This document shows positions 1 through 11,416 of a stretch of 64,000 nt of DNA, piece after piece. The translations under genes and the position numbers were made by a program. The stretch covers positions 20,739,761 through 20,803,760 of the forward strand of contig CM055104.1 in NCBI GenBank assembly GCA_029204225.1. The letters run 5' to 3'. The stretch is from Diphasiastrum complanatum (lineage: Eukaryota > Streptophyta > Lycopodiopsida > Lycopodiales > Lycopodiaceae). Within the stretch, counting starts at the first letter, position 1. Every line of letters starts with the position of its first letter. Under the pieces are notes generated by a model. That model made no database searches, was not told the origin of the DNA, and saw only the letters and a list, made by a program, of their open reading frames with translations.

Positions 1-550
1 TAGGGATTCTCTTGCGTCATCGCACTGTGCGGTATGCCAAGCAATGCTCACAAAACTCATTCGAGAATACAGATGCTATTTGCACATCTCGCTCCATTGT
101 ATAATATTGAATGCTTAATGCTAGTTCATTTTTCATGTTCATTCAGTTTTCATTCTGCATTCCACACTAAGGGTCACTTGTCTGAATGCGTTATAAATCA
201 TTAGTAGATCAGCAGTGTCTATCTACACCTTGAAAGAGGATAGATCTCAAACATGCAACAATAGTCGCAGTTGAGAGTTTGACTCTACTAGGCAGAATAG
301 GAATCAGGGTGGAGAGCGCATTGTCTGACACTCAAAGAGTGGATTTAGACAGTCTGAAATACTGGTGGATTTTTTTTTCCCCCCTTTCTCCCCATCCAGA
401 TTCCATCAAGATCTCAAGTTGGAGTTCATTGGACACCATTATTGGATCCTTCTTTGAGAGAGAAGCAACACTTTTTTTTTTGTTTTTGGATCCATTACCA
501 TTCAATTTCTCAAGGGAAGATGGCTTCCATACTATTGGAAAGGTGAGAGA
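1..550. other. Unassigned sequence
   Basis: I see no gene, LTR end or structural repeat here. The open frames are short and contain homopolymer-rich stretches (T and C runs near 368-385 and 472-482) without recognisable protein motifs. Confidence 0.5.
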
Positions 551-757
551 TTGACCACCTCCAATCATGTCATTTGGAAGGTGAGGATGGAGTCAATTTT
601 GATACTCCAAGATGTGGTGGATATTGTGCTAGGACTTGAGGAGGAGCCACAAGTGCTCCAAGAGGTCCATAAGTACAAGAAGACGACAAGGATGGCCCTA
701 CATATTATCAAGATGAATGCATCCAATGAAGTGATGAGGGAAGATTGCAATAGTTGA
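551..757 (+). pseudogene. Possible Ty1/copia gag N-terminal scrap
   Basis: The 68-residue frame contains a VIWKVRMESIL stretch, followed about 35 residues later by a TRMALHIIKMN stretch. This resembles the W-K-x-R/K-M block and following helical region of copia gag proteins. No start context, zinc knuckle or protease follows, and the frame closes at 757. The assignment rests on a short motif only, and a chance resemblance is possible. Confidence 0.3.
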
Positions 758-1830
758 TACTTTGGGGATCTTTAGATCCCTATGCTTTGTCAATATTCCT
801 TTGCATGTATGAGTTAGAAAAATCTCATCTCAATCAAAAGGATAATGGTAGGGTCCTAATATGTACCAACAATCCAAGTGCATGATGGAGAGAGAACAAG
901 GATTGAGGAGGAGTCATCCCATCTCATAGGAGATTTTCAAGAGGCAAGGCCAAGTCTTTGTGACTCAAATTTCATGAGAAAGAGGAGCAGTTTTCAGGTG
1001 GTATCTACTCCAACACACCTACTTTTGCTTCCCTTCTATCATTTGATGTACCATCTTGCTTTGATGAGATTTCTACATCTCAAAGTTGGAGTGAGACAAT
1101 GCTAGTTTTGTATAATGCCTCTTGTATGAACATATCTCATATCATTAATGGCTTAAATATGGTTCTATATCGTGGTTGTGTCATCAAATGTATGCTCTTG
1201 GATCTTGCAAGAGCAAGAATGAGATAATCATTCATAGTGTGAAAAATCATGTTTTTTTCATTTTCTGAGGCAATTTGTACACTTCTCATGAGAACAAGTG
1301 AATCATCCACTAAAGACACTTGTATCCTTGAGAAAATATGTAGCCTCAATAAGATCAAGATAGCCTTTGATTACAAGATTAGATCTATCATGCACAAAGT
1401 TCATAGGTTGTGGACTAGTCAAGCTAGAATGCAAAATCTTGATAATTAACATTTTTGCCTATTGTTTCTCACATAATTGTCAATATTAAGTGTGTTAGAA
1501 TTACTAGAAGTATTGTATTTGTGATAGATGTGTCCCACCAACAACACTAGATCAAGTGACATGTGATCGATGAGTTTGAGTTTGTAGAGAGAGGTTTACA
1601 AATGATGTGGGTTGTTAGACAAATCCTTGGTGGTAGTAAAATTGCATTCATAGGACTAGTGGATAGAGTCACCAATGCTACATGAAATGTTCTTGTCCGA
1701 CTAAACTATCTTGGGAGACAATTAAATTTGCATATTAATTATTATTGATATTTATCATCTCATAGAACAATTAAGTTATTAACCAACATAACCAGTGGCT
1801 ATGGACGATGTTTGTATTTTCTTATAATAG
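758..1830. other. Unassigned AT-rich sequence
   Basis: Only short frames on both strands with no recognisable domain. No LTR ends, microsatellites or direct repeats were noticed. Confidence 0.5.
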
Positions 1831-2092
1831 TATGAGTGGCATTACAACCTAGTTGACACATCCCAAAAAGACTTCCTTCCAACAATAGAGTAGGAGGAGG
1901 CCCTTCCACAAACATGCATAAAGCCAAAGCCCTTCCAAAAAAAGACATTACAACCTAGTATGAGTGGCATTACACAATCTAGTTGGCACATCCCAAAGAG
2001 ACTCCCTTCCAACAATAGAGTAGGAGGAGGCCCTTCCACAAACATGCATAAAGCCAAAGGAGCCCCCCCCCCCCAAAAAAAAAAAAAAAAAA
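1831..2092. repeat. Two-copy 128-bp tandem duplication ending in C and A tracts
   Basis: The segment 1831-1929 is repeated at 1959-2060 with a period of about 128 bp and a few substitutions. Both copies share CCAACAATAGAGTAGGAGG and CCACAAACATGCATAAAGCC. The second copy runs into a 12-base C tract (2063-2074) and an A tract (2075-2092). The two similar minus-strand frames here are by-products of the duplication. The A tract could be a retroposed tail, but I cannot tie it to an element. Confidence 0.75.
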
Positions 2093-3370
2093 CAAAACAA
2101 AATAAAAAACAAGTTAATCCTGAGAAGCTTTGAAGTTTGCATTATGTATGCATTCAAATAGTTAAAAAATAATTGCATACTAGAAAAATAAAATAAAATA
2201 TATATTCTGAAAGTCACCTTAGCTCACCTACTAACGACACCTTTATTTTAGCAAATCCTCACTGTAATTTAAGGCTAGTGGAGTAAAGCTAAAAAAACAA
2301 TTTTGCTTTAAATAAGGATAGTATGCTTTTTCTTTTTTCTTTTTTTAGGGAGAGCCATGAAGATTGAAGTGTCACACGAGGTGACGAGTCTCTACAACCA
2401 CAACTTTTTTTCTCAAAAAATATGTATAACTTTTAGGTCACGAAGTCAGCTGTAAGCAAACATGCTTTTGCTTTGGGAGATGTGACAGACAGGTCCTTCA
2501 ATTGCGTGTGGGAAGCTGGAGCCTAGAGGCCTGGCAGCTGCTCCGCGTAAGTGACCCGAGGGCCGAGAGTGCATTTGTATTTGCCTTCAATAACCCACCA
2601 ACCACCTCTGCAACTGCCGCCTTCGCATTTACTAATGCCAAAGGACAGCATTCAAGGCAGTTGCCCTCTTTTCGCTTGTCTCACAGGCGCTGGGCTGCTC
2701 TCATTCATTACCACTTTACCAATCCAGCAACAAAAGTGCTCAAGTCTGGGAAGGTAAGTAAATGCATCCAACTGGGCAACGGATACATGTATATATTTGA
2801 ATTCCGCTATGGTGGCAGTGTCCACGAGTCCCATGAGCTTAAGGTAATGGCATAAATCCCGTTTCTGGTCGCTTTTAAGTGGCGTAGTGGTTGCTAGTTA
2901 CTGCAGGCCGATGCTCAAGAAGCCTCTTTTGAGTTATTTTAAAAAAATCTTACATTTTATAGAACTTTTTAGTATTTTGTGGGGAAAGGCCCTGCCCCAA
3001 GGGCCTTCTATGTGCTGGGAGGGCCATTGCCCACCAAGGGCAGGACCCCGAGGGCAAGCCCTGACCAGCACTGAAGTCCCGAGAGGTACGGGCCTCCCCT
3101 ACGTAATGCTAGGTGTGAGGGTCTCGAATGTTTGTGAATTTTCTAGAAGCGCTTTTGGTGTGCAGTGTGGGAGAGAGAGCATCACATTGGGAGAGGAGCA
3201 TCTTCTCTCTTCTCTCGTTCAATGGTGCGTTGAGAGAGGAGCATCATGCAACTTTGGGAGATGATCGTTGTGCAATGTATGGTGATGGCATTCATTAGCA
3301 TTGTGTGATACATAGGATGTGTTACACAATCTTGTGTTGTTGGCCATCTGGCCATTTGAGCATCATAACA
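2093..3370. other. Unassigned sequence
   Basis: Open frames at 2502-2855 and 2887-3264 are over 100 codons, but I recognise no domain, coding bias or homology in them. A GC-richer patch at 2977-3100 holds short inverted motifs (GGGCC/GGCCC). I see no supported gene. Confidence 0.45.
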
Positions 3371-4603
3371 ATGGCATCATCTTTGGTAGCAGAACAACAG
3401 AAAGCATTCGAAGAACTTAAGCGGAAGCTGATTAATGATCCAATTCTAAGACCGCCTAATTGGACAATACTATTTCATAATTATGTTGATGTGTCAGCAT
3501 TTGCTATTGGTGTTTGTCTGAGCCAGAAGGACAAACAGAAGAAAGACCATCCAATATACTATGCAAGTAGACAGCTCAGTTCCTCGGAGAAAATTTATTT
3601 GGCAACAGAAAGGGAAGCACTTGGAATGATTTTCACTGTAAAGAAATTTCGGCATTATTTGCTGGGATATGCTTTTATATTTCATGTTGATCATTATGCT
3701 TTGGAGTATCTTGTCAATAAACCTGATTTATCTGGCCGAATTGCTCGCTGGGTTTTGTTGCTACAAGAGTTTACTTATCAAGTTGAGCTTCGTCAAGGAA
3801 AATATCATACTAATGCTGATTATCTTTCTTGACTTAGCACGGGAAAGATTGAATAAATGTTAAATGACAACTTATTTATTCGAGATATCTTCTACGAATT
3901 CTTTATATTATGATATTATTATCTATCTCAAAAATCAGATATATCCTGATGGGTATGACTTGGAGAAAAAGACAATATTTCAATATAAAGTCGCACTTTA
4001 TACCATCATCAACAATGTTTCGTATAAGCTTGGTGCAGATCAACAGTTAAGAAGGTGTCTTGAAATAGAAGATATTCCAAAGGTTATTCAAGCCTTACAT
4101 TTTGAAGATGCTGGTGGACATTTTGCCATGAAGAACACTATTAATAAGATTATATCCGCCAAATATTGGTGACCTACCATGTTTAAGGATGTCTCTACTT
4201 ATATTTGATCTTGTGATCCATGCCAGAGATCTGGTAAACCAACCAAATCTATGAATTGGCCGTTGACGCCAATCAACCACTTGTACCATTTGAAAAGTGG
4301 GGGATTGACTTTGTCAGTCCAATAAAGTGAGTAACTCGACACACCAAATGTCGATACATTTTGGTTGCGACGGATTATGCAACGAAGAATGTTGAAGCAG
4401 TAGCGACGAAACAAAACGATGCAAAAATTGTCGTCGCTTTTCTATTCAAATCTATAATCACATGTTATGGTTGTCCTCTTGAGTTAGTCAGTGATCGTGT
4501 TATCCATTTCCTTAATGATATGATCCGACTACTGACAAGTTATTTTTTGATCAAACACAAAAAGACAACCCCTTATTATTGGCTGATTCTGACGAATCTC
4601 TAA
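3371..4603 (+). pseudogene. Ty3/gypsy pol fragment: RNase H and integrase
   Basis: The frame from 3371 to 3832 matches the RT connection and RNase H region: a YVDVSAFAIG catalytic-Asp block, YYASRQLSSSEKIY, a REALGMIF block, HVDHYALEYL and a GRIARW motif. From 3864 the integrase follows in broken frames. These include a zinc-binding region ending in CDPCQ near 4211-4226, a G-I-D-F-V-like core start near 4305, VATDYATKNVEAVA at about 4362-4400 and the ELVSDR block near 4480. Stops and frame changes at about 3832, 4170, 4207 and 4327 make it non-functional. The core wording resembles Tat/Athila-type gypsy elements. LTRs were not found on either side. Confidence 0.85.
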
Positions 4604-5490
4604 GATACTCGGACAGAGCAACTCAAGAGCACCTCTCATCTTAGACCGAGGAGGTCTCTGAGAAGACGAGACGAACGAAGACTGAGAGCCGAGTATGAGA
4701 GCCTAGGAATACTAGTACTAATGATAAGCAAAAATTGTGTAAGCCTCATGGTGAATCCCGAAAGATGGAATGACCATGTAGGAACTAGTATTTCTAGGCA
4801 AATGTAATAAATGCAAGTAGACCCCTCTTAGAAAAGTAAAGTGAGCCACCTTTTGATGGTGACCTCCAGTGGAGAGCATTATTCCACTTGTAATTTGTGA
4901 AATGTGGAAATTCCACTAGGATGCCACCTAAGGAGCTCTCTTGCTTATTTAAGAAGCTCCCTCTTTGTGAAGAGAGCTTTTTGCATTGTATCTACTCCAT
5001 GCTAATAAGAAGATTTTCCATGAGTTTGATGCTACACTAAGCTCCTTGATCATGATGGTTTTCTTGAGTAATGCCCCTATGATCATGCCCTTCCATTCAT
5101 ATTGTGTGTGGTTGTGGACTTAGAGTGGATAAATTTTCATTTCTTGTTTGTGGATTAATGTAGGAATCAACATTCAAGTAAACTAAATAGTCTAGAAATG
5201 TGGTATAAATCTTGCATATCCTCCAACATTCTAGTTCTTGATGTTCTTGGGATGTCCAAGAATCAAAAGACTGGTTGGTTTCTTGATTCTTGGACCTCCA
5301 AAATGTTGTAGATTAGTTCTTGTTTCTTGTTTTGTCAATTTATGCAAGTATAGTAGTGCTTAGGATCTGATTTCAGTTCATTTTGCAGCAAAGTAGAAGT
5401 AGATTCCATCCTTGGTCAACTGAGTAGTAATGTAAATCATTTGTTGAACGCATTGGCTTGCATTTTGGTTGATTATGCATGTGCATTCAA
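4604..5490. other. Unassigned, possibly LTR-derived
   Basis: This stretch directly follows the gypsy integrase relic and has no coding potential. It contains TATTTAAG at about 4956, spaced like a TATA box in an LTR, and short self-complementary tracts around 4600-4750. LTR ends were not identified, so the origin is only suggested by position. Confidence 0.3.
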
Positions 5491-5694
5491 TTCAAGAGAG
5501 ACCCATCCGGATGTTCTCTAACAGGCAGTACATTAATACTACAAAAATAATTTGTCTTTTGTGCCTGATTTTTGGGTTTTAAACAAGAAAGAATAATTGT
5601 AAGCAAGAGCCCACCGACTCTGTTGATAGGCAGAAGAAAAAATGAGCAAAAAAACACTAGTAAACAGATTCTATAGGCAGAGAATCTGTCAACA
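5491..5694. repeat. Copy 1 of a 204-bp dispersed direct repeat
   Basis: It is nearly collinear with 9588-9791. Both begin TTCAAGAGAGACCCATCCGG and end with a short inverted repeat, AGATTCTATAGGC...GAATCT, followed by GTCAACA. I estimate over 80 percent identity by eye. Read on the minus strand it starts TGTTGACAG, which would suit an LTR or TRIM end, but no partner CA end or target duplication is evident. Confidence 0.8.
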
Positions 5695-6194
5695 TTTGGC
5701 ACCATTGCCACTTGACCTCAGACATGTAATATTCAACCAAGTTCTCAACGCCTGATGCCACACTGTCCTTGTTCAGATCCTTGCAAACACAGTCCCAATC
5801 TTTCAACACATATGAGTTTTTACACACCCTGTAATACTTTGTATTCTGCACCATTCTTGATTTGCAATTAAGAGCATAAACCTGTCACAGAGTTTCACTG
5901 TCAACAGTCTTCAATGGGCAGCATTCTTTGTTTTGAGTTTCAACTCCTGCAATGGTTCACAAATGCACCCCACAGCCCTCCATGCTAATGAACACCCTGC
6001 TTCCATCCTACCAGACAAGCCTCCTTCATTCATCTCTTACACGCACCTCCTTGACTCATTCTTGACAGACTCTCTTTCCTCACCTTCACGCTCCAGACCT
6101 ATCAGAGCCCCTTGCTCCCATCTCGACCGACGCACAAACTCCCATGTCAACCGGAGCCCATAGCTCAAATCTCAACCGTAGCCCATCGTTCAGA
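5695..6194. other. Unassigned sequence between repeat and minisatellite
   Basis: A 65-codon minus-strand frame (5657-5854) runs through the end of the 204-bp repeat, but has no recognised motif. The plus-strand frame from 5933 leads into the proline/serine-coding minisatellite and is probably incidental. Confidence 0.4.
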
Positions 6195-6420
6195 TCTCAA
6201 CCGACGCCTCCTCTCAAGTCTCAACCGACACCTCCTCTCAAATCTCAACCGACGCCTCTTCTCAGATCCCGACCGACACCTCCTCTTAGATCTCGACCAA
6301 CACCTCCTCTCCAATCTCGACCGACAAGTTTTCGATCAAATCTCGACCGAAGGAAGCGATCAAATCTCGACCGAAGCTTATGGGTCCAATCTCGACCGAA
6401 GGGGTTCCTCACCATCTCAG
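6195..6420. repeat. 24-bp minisatellite with decayed flank
   Basis: Five consecutive 24-bp units (6195-6218, 6219-6242, 6243-6266, 6267-6290, 6291-6314) share TCTCAACCGAC..CCTCCTCTCA. Degenerate units with the TCTCGACCGA core follow at about 6315, 6344, 6365 and 6391. Because 24 is a multiple of three, two frames stay open and encode eight-residue repeats rich in Pro/Ser or Leu/Asn. These frames have no recognisable start or domain and are best read as by-products. Confidence 0.85.
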
Positions 6421-6740
6421 CCGGACCAAATCCACGCTAGACCACATAACTTTCAAACAAGACCTCTTATTGCCATTTTAACCAAACCACCATCTTCCCA
6501 GTACCTTCGAGGCTGAAAAAAAAAAGAAAGAGCATGAACACCAAAAAATTTCAAAAAATAAAACCCATACCATTACAAAGCCCTTTTCATACTGAGTCTC
6601 TCCTTCACTTCCTTAAAACCCTAAAAATCCAAAAAAAATCGAAAAAACACCAAAAATAAAAAAAACACCAAAAACCTCAAAAAAAAATCCAAAAACACCA
6701 GAAACACATACCCAACAAAAAAAAGACACAACATTACCCA

Positions 6741-7480
6741 ATGGACCAACATACAGATCTTGAAATCCTAGAAGATTATCCATACGAGATCAGGTCCCCT
6801 ATAGCTGAACAAATCAGACGTCATAGATTCTATCGAATGCGGGCCCAAATACACGAGCCATCCACAAATCCATTTGAGGGACAAGAACTTGATAGAGCCG
6901 AGTCTTCATGAGCACGAGCCCATTCTTATGGTGTTGAACCCTCCCAGACCAGAACCAACCTTAATGGTGATTCTGCTACCCACGGTGCTCATCTTGAGAG
7001 ACGTACACCCAATCTAATCTACCAAAGTTTGATGGTAGTTTGGACCCTCAAAGATTTTTGCAAATCTTGAGAATGCATGTGATGTGTATGGCGAAACATC
7101 TCCCGCTGCTATGGTCCAACTGTTTTCGATGACCATGATCACTAAAGCATGTGACTGGTTTTTTAACCTCGATCGTGAAGATAAGACAGACTGGTCAATT
7201 CTGAAAGAGTCCTTTATCAAGCGTTTTAAGTCCTTTCGCTTGATAGAGAGCCCTTTTGTCAAATTGAGTAATATCAAGATGGCAAAAGATGAACGTGTAC
7301 GAGACTATATCGAGCATTTCAAACACTCAAAAGTCAGGTACAAGAACAACCCTCTGAACAGATGCTCATCATCTGGTTTTTAGTCGGCCTTCCAAGATGG
7401 ATTAGACGCGAGCTTAAATTCAATGATGAATATATGAGCCTAAAGTTAGCTATGTTTGATGCCATCAGATCATAAACTCT
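6741..7480 (+). pseudogene. Ty3/gypsy gag, N-terminal and capsid region
   Basis: An ATG at 6741 opens a 56-codon frame ending at 6911. After a change of frame, 7084-7383 carries the retrotransposon gag signature: an AxxWFFNL block, W-S-I-L-K-E-S-F, FIKRFKSF and a later ERVRDYIEHFK helix. A further frame continues with a GLPRWIRRELKF-like stretch to about 7480. Gag packages element RNA into cytoplasmic particles. Here stops and frameshifts interrupt it, and no zinc knuckle or protease follows on this strand. The AT-rich, A-homopolymer stretch before the ATG (6516-6740) may be leader. Confidence 0.75.
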
Positions 7481-8189
7481 GTGCAAGGTGATCTAAAGGT
7501 GGGTATATGAATGAAAATGTGTTCTTGAGATGCTCTAAGGAAGACTCTCGTGCAGTAGGTAATTCTCATGCAAAAAATGAATCACACACTAGGAATGAAG
7601 AGCAACAAGAAAATAAGCAAACTGTACAGAGAGTGAGAACTGTATAGCACTTGTTGAACAAAACTTGCATTCATCAACCTTGATAGTTGTAATATGTCAT
7701 TTGTTTTGTAGAGTAATGTGACTTACTCTGACATGACCTTGTCAAAACAAGGTAGAGTTGGTGACACTAAAATCTACCATCATTGATAGCAGATGTTGTA
7801 AGATATAGCTTGAAATGCAGGTATGGTTGAGATACTATGGACCTCGCTGAGCAAGAGATTCAGATTCGAATCCCTATCTGGATTTCCGATTTCTAGATGT
7901 ATTGTGTATTGGCACATTGGAAATTTTATCAACATGTGGAAAGACAAATAGATTTGAGGTTGTAGAAGTGGAGAAAAATTGTCAACTCTTTGTGGAGGTT
8001 GCTCTTGGTTGGACATTGTAGCAGATGACAAAATATCGGTTTCGCTTTCCTCCTACAAGGACTCATGTTATATTAGTGTCTTTTTGCATGATGGAGCTGA
8101 TGTAGTGCGTGGTAATGTAGAAGTTTGCAAGAAACTCCTCGAGTGAGCAGCAGGTTGAGCGGTTGGGTGCTATGGTGCATGTTGTGTTG
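7481..8189. other. Unassigned sequence
   Basis: No domain was recognised in either strand. A TGACCTTGTCAAAACAAGGTA segment near 7731-7751 contains a small inverted repeat (CCTTGT/ACAAGG). The minus-strand frame 7780-8031 is unsupported. Confidence 0.4.
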
Positions 8190-8840
8190 TCGTGAGGATT
8201 CTATCATGATTCATAACTGACGTGACGGGCAGGTAGGATCTTAGTTGGTTGTTTCGAACAGTCTTTGAAACTGTGTTTTCGGACACAGTCGGGACACTCA
8301 GCATGGTACTTGGTCTTGACTGGGCAATCAACCATGAAATGGCCGGTTTCACCACAGATAAAACATCTGTTGTTCAATGGCCCTTGTATAACTACATAGC
8401 TATCTTGTATGGCTAAAGCTTATGGATTTTCTGGTGGATATTTATGATAAGGCAAGGAGTGTCCAGGTTGTGATGGTTGTTCTTCATAATGTTGGACGGT
8501 ATGTGCTTGGATAGGCTGATATGAAGGACAAGCATCAGTAGGATGCGTAGCCCGGCAGTGTGGGCACCATATTGGTTTTCGTCTATAAGGTACCTGTACA
8601 AGGTTTGGCTGACCAGGCATACTGCTTTGGATAGACTTTAGAGTAGTTTGAAACTCATTGGTGAGTTTCTCCATCTGTAGTTGATGTTGCTTATTAAGCA
8701 ACTCCAACTGGGATTTCCAAAGCTGATCTTGAGTATCCTCGATCGGCTTTGACTCATGGATAGGAGCACGTGGTGTTCTCCTTTCTCTAGATTCGTCAAC
8801 ATCTGACCCCTCGTCTTCCTCATACTAAAACTTTGAGAAA
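8190..8840 (-). pseudogene. Gypsy gag C-terminal region with three zinc fingers
   Basis: The frame from 8707 carries finger 1 (C-P-H-C-x3-H-x4-C, 8528-8566), an in-frame TAA at 8420, then finger 2 (CFICGETGHFMVDC, 8324-8365) and finger 3 (C-P-D-C-x3-H-x4-C, 8258-8296), all in one frame. Fingers 1 and 3 have three residues between the second Cys and His; finger 2 has the classical CX2CX4HX4C spacing. An upstream Gln/Leu-rich helix (about 8580-8707) looks like a coiled coil. The same finger order occurs at 15300-15956, so the two probably belong to one gypsy family. The stop and missing protease make it a relic. Confidence 0.75.
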
Positions 8841-9050
8841 TCTTTGTCACGATTCAATTGATTCCTGAATCTCATCGTCATATTCATTTTTGAGTCATCT
8901 ACAGCAAGATTGAAACAAATTTAGTTAAAATTTGTTCAATCTTTACTCCAGTCGCATGTTCAACATGTTTCAACTACATGTTCCACACGCCAATCTAATC
9001 CTGAGCATGAACAGTTACCAGCAACAACATCCCCACCAACAAATTTTTTT

Positions 9051-9084
9051 TTTTTGGGGGGGGGAGAGAGAGAGAGAGAGAGAG
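9051..9084. repeat. Short T, G and (GA)n tracts
   Basis: A T run and a G run are followed by about ten GA units (9064-9084). The frames across this point are translation artefacts. Confidence 0.85.
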
Positions 9085-9272
9085 TGGATATGCAGGCATC
9101 CACTGGAGCAGCCAAATTGCCAGCAACACCATTAACAAGACCGACAACCAAGGTCACGAATCAAAGAGGATAATGATAAGGCCAAGAAGACAGATGGGCA
9201 ATCCAAAGCAACTCAATCAAAAGAAGTACCCCAGTCACGACGAATATCTTTCAGAAAAGAGAAACACAAGCA

Positions 9273-9647
9273 TTGGAAAAACAGTCTCCTTCTTCAACCA
9301 ACCTCTTGTCATACATATGTTTATCATCAGTTAACTGTTCTTCTGAGAAATTTCTAGTTTTTGATAGTCTTACTGAAGCAACCGATAGATCATTGCAAAT
9401 GTCCTGCGGAGACCAACTACCACCTACAATGGTTGATCAGCCAAAAGAAGATCTTGAAGAAGCAGACGAAGCAACTAGAAGACATAATAAATTAAGCAAA
9501 GAAGCCGAGGAGAAAAGGACAAAACTTAAGCAACAGATGAGTCAGATCAATCTTGATCAAAAGAAACTCTCTGGAGCAATGAGTCAGTTCAAGAGAGACC
9601 CATCCGGATGTCCTCTGACAGGTAGGACATTAATACTACAAAGATAA
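9273..9647 (+). other. Unrecognised 124-codon ORF with coiled-coil character
   Basis: The frame encodes a Glu/Lys/Arg-rich central stretch (residues about 60-105) with heptad-like leucines, suggesting a coiled coil. Its last 20 residues lie inside copy 2 of the 204-bp repeat, so the C-terminus is repeat-derived. It sits about 300 bp upstream of a gypsy integrase tail on the same strand and may be degenerate element sequence. No family was recognised. Confidence 0.3.
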
Positions 9648-9791
9648 TCTGTCCCTTCTGTCTGATTTTTGGGCTTTAAACAAGAAAGAATAACTGTAAG
9701 CAAGTGCCCACCGTCTCTGCTGATAGGTAGAAGAAGAAGCAAGCAAAAGATTACTAGTAAACAGATTCTATAGGCAAAGAATCTGTCAACA
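9588..9791. repeat. Copy 2 of the 204-bp dispersed direct repeat
   Basis: It matches 5491-5694 over the same length, with scattered substitutions and small compensating indels. Both copies are in the same orientation and about 4.1 kb apart, flanking the minisatellite and the gypsy gag relics. Confidence 0.8.
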
Positions 9792-9944
9792 CTTATAATC
9801 TGAAAGCAATTGGGTTAACTGAGAGAGCGAATGGAATACTATACAAGATCCTGAATAAGATCACTGTAGCACATGCTATAGACTAGAATCAAAAGTTACC
9901 TTTAGTGCTCTGGGCATATAGAAGCACGGAGAAAATCACAACGA

Positions 9945-10375
9945 AGTAGACACCTTACTTTCTTACATATGGTATGCATCCAATTCTGTCGATTGAATTC
10001 GAGGTGCCAACTTTTCGAATACAAGCAAAACGAACAGTTACAGACTGTATTAATGAAAGGTTGCTAACTATTGAAAAATTAACCGAAGCTCGAACCAATT
10101 CAAAGGATGTCACAAAGAAAATTCAGGAACAATGAAAGAAAAAGTATGATACTCATATCAAGACTGTTGATCTTAAGGCTGATGATTATGTTTTGATATA
10201 TGATAGTCGCCATCAAAAATTTCCTGGGAAGCTTCATATGAGGTGGATGGGACCGTACAAGGTTATTGAAGTATTTGAAATCTGTCCAGCTTCCAGTCAT
10301 TGGAAGGTGAATTATTGCCAATGCGTATCAACGGTTCCAGACTGAAGAAATATTATCTCTAATGAAGGATTTTGA
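9945..10375 (+). pseudogene. Ty3/gypsy integrase C-terminal region
   Basis: In one frame from about 9966 the sequence reads YGMHPILSIEFEVPTFRI, then a helical stretch with N-x-R-L and L-x-E-A-R, a stop at 10132, then KKKYDTH, a D-D-Y-V-L-I-Y-D-S-R block and PGKLHMRWMGPYKV (about 10220-10265). This is the conserved end of gypsy integrase, including the GPY motif. The catalytic core is absent upstream. The stop, a frame break after the GPY region and the lost core make it non-functional. An extra ORF follows 380 bp downstream. Confidence 0.85.
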
Positions 10376-10754
10376 GGGATAAATGTACACGTGTTTCCAT
10401 AGGTCATTCATATTTATGTCCATATTTATGACTATGTAGAAGACTGCGTAGACATGATATTTTATTGTTATTTAATTTTTAACGGTCTTAAGCTAATTAA
10501 GATTATCTCTTCAGTTGTCTCGAAGATCGATAAAGATACCGCCTTTTATTTATGAATTTGATAGATGTCAAATCAAGTTGCCACGTGGTCATTGTCTCCA
10601 TTGTCTCATCGTTTAACACTGTAATTTTCTATTTTCATTTACACTTTCTTTTTTACTTTCACGTGTTCGTGCTCGCTCGTTCACGTTTACCATCGTTCAC
10701 GCTCTTGCTCTCGTTTACGTTACTTTTTGTTTTTCAAAGTATTCTCACACCACA

Positions 10755-11400
10755 ATGGATTCAAGTGCAAAGCACCAGTTCCAGCGTCAATTGGAAAATT
10801 AGAGCATCAATCCGACTTGCTACCATTCAGTCCTTACTGGATCAATGCAGGCTGGTGGGTGATCTCAAAGTAGACCCATCCATTGTCTTACAAGAAGTCA
10901 GCACTAATTTTGTGAATTCCATTCACACAATGGCTGAATCTGACACCTTCACAATCAACGAAGCGGGCTTCTCTAAAGCCCTTGGACTGCCAATTGATGG
11001 CGCTGCCAATCCAACGTCCAAGGACTCCATTGATGAACATATTTTTTGTCGAACTGTTATGTACCAAGCAGAAAATAAGTTGCTGACTGAACGAAATCAC
11101 TTCGTAGGCTGAATGCTCCAGAAATCAACACAAGAAGCCCAATCTTATCAAGACAATAATAAGGCACCAAGTCTGCAGAATTGCAGACAAATTTTGATTC
11201 TTTGCAAGCTGAGCTCAATAAGGTCAAGGCAGAAAAGACCACTGTGTCACATTTTTCGTGAAGGTGCAAAAAAGACGAAGGTGCCTAAAAAATTGGTTAA
11301 GACACAAAAAATCTCAAAGGTAAAAATGCGAAGGTCCGAAACATGTAGTCGGCCTTTGATTTTCGGGATGCTCATTACCTGAATGATTTGTTAAGACTGA
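10755..11400 (+). pseudogene. Post-integrase ORF of a gypsy element, function unknown
   Basis: An ATG at 10755 opens a frame beginning MDSSAKHQFQRQLEN that stops at once. The neighbouring frame (10552-11112) continues with a helical stretch, a T-F-T-I-N-E-A-G-F-S block, and stops at 11110. A third frame from about 11165 encodes a Leu/Gln/Lys coiled coil (LQTNFDSLQAELNKVKAEK). The ORF lies between integrase and the point where a minus-strand copia element begins. Similar placement and coiled-coil content occur in the minus-strand ORF at 18845-20450, suggesting a shared accessory or env-like reading frame. I recognise no known family. Confidence 0.4.
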
Positions 11401-11416
11401 GCATAAGAAATCTAAC

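Noticed and set aside
2502-2855. 117-codon ORF
   Set aside because: No recognisable motif, three overlapping frames of similar length, no support for coding.
6112-6516. 134-codon repeat protein over the minisatellite
   Set aside because: Two frames stay open only because the 24-bp unit is divisible by three; no start context or domain.
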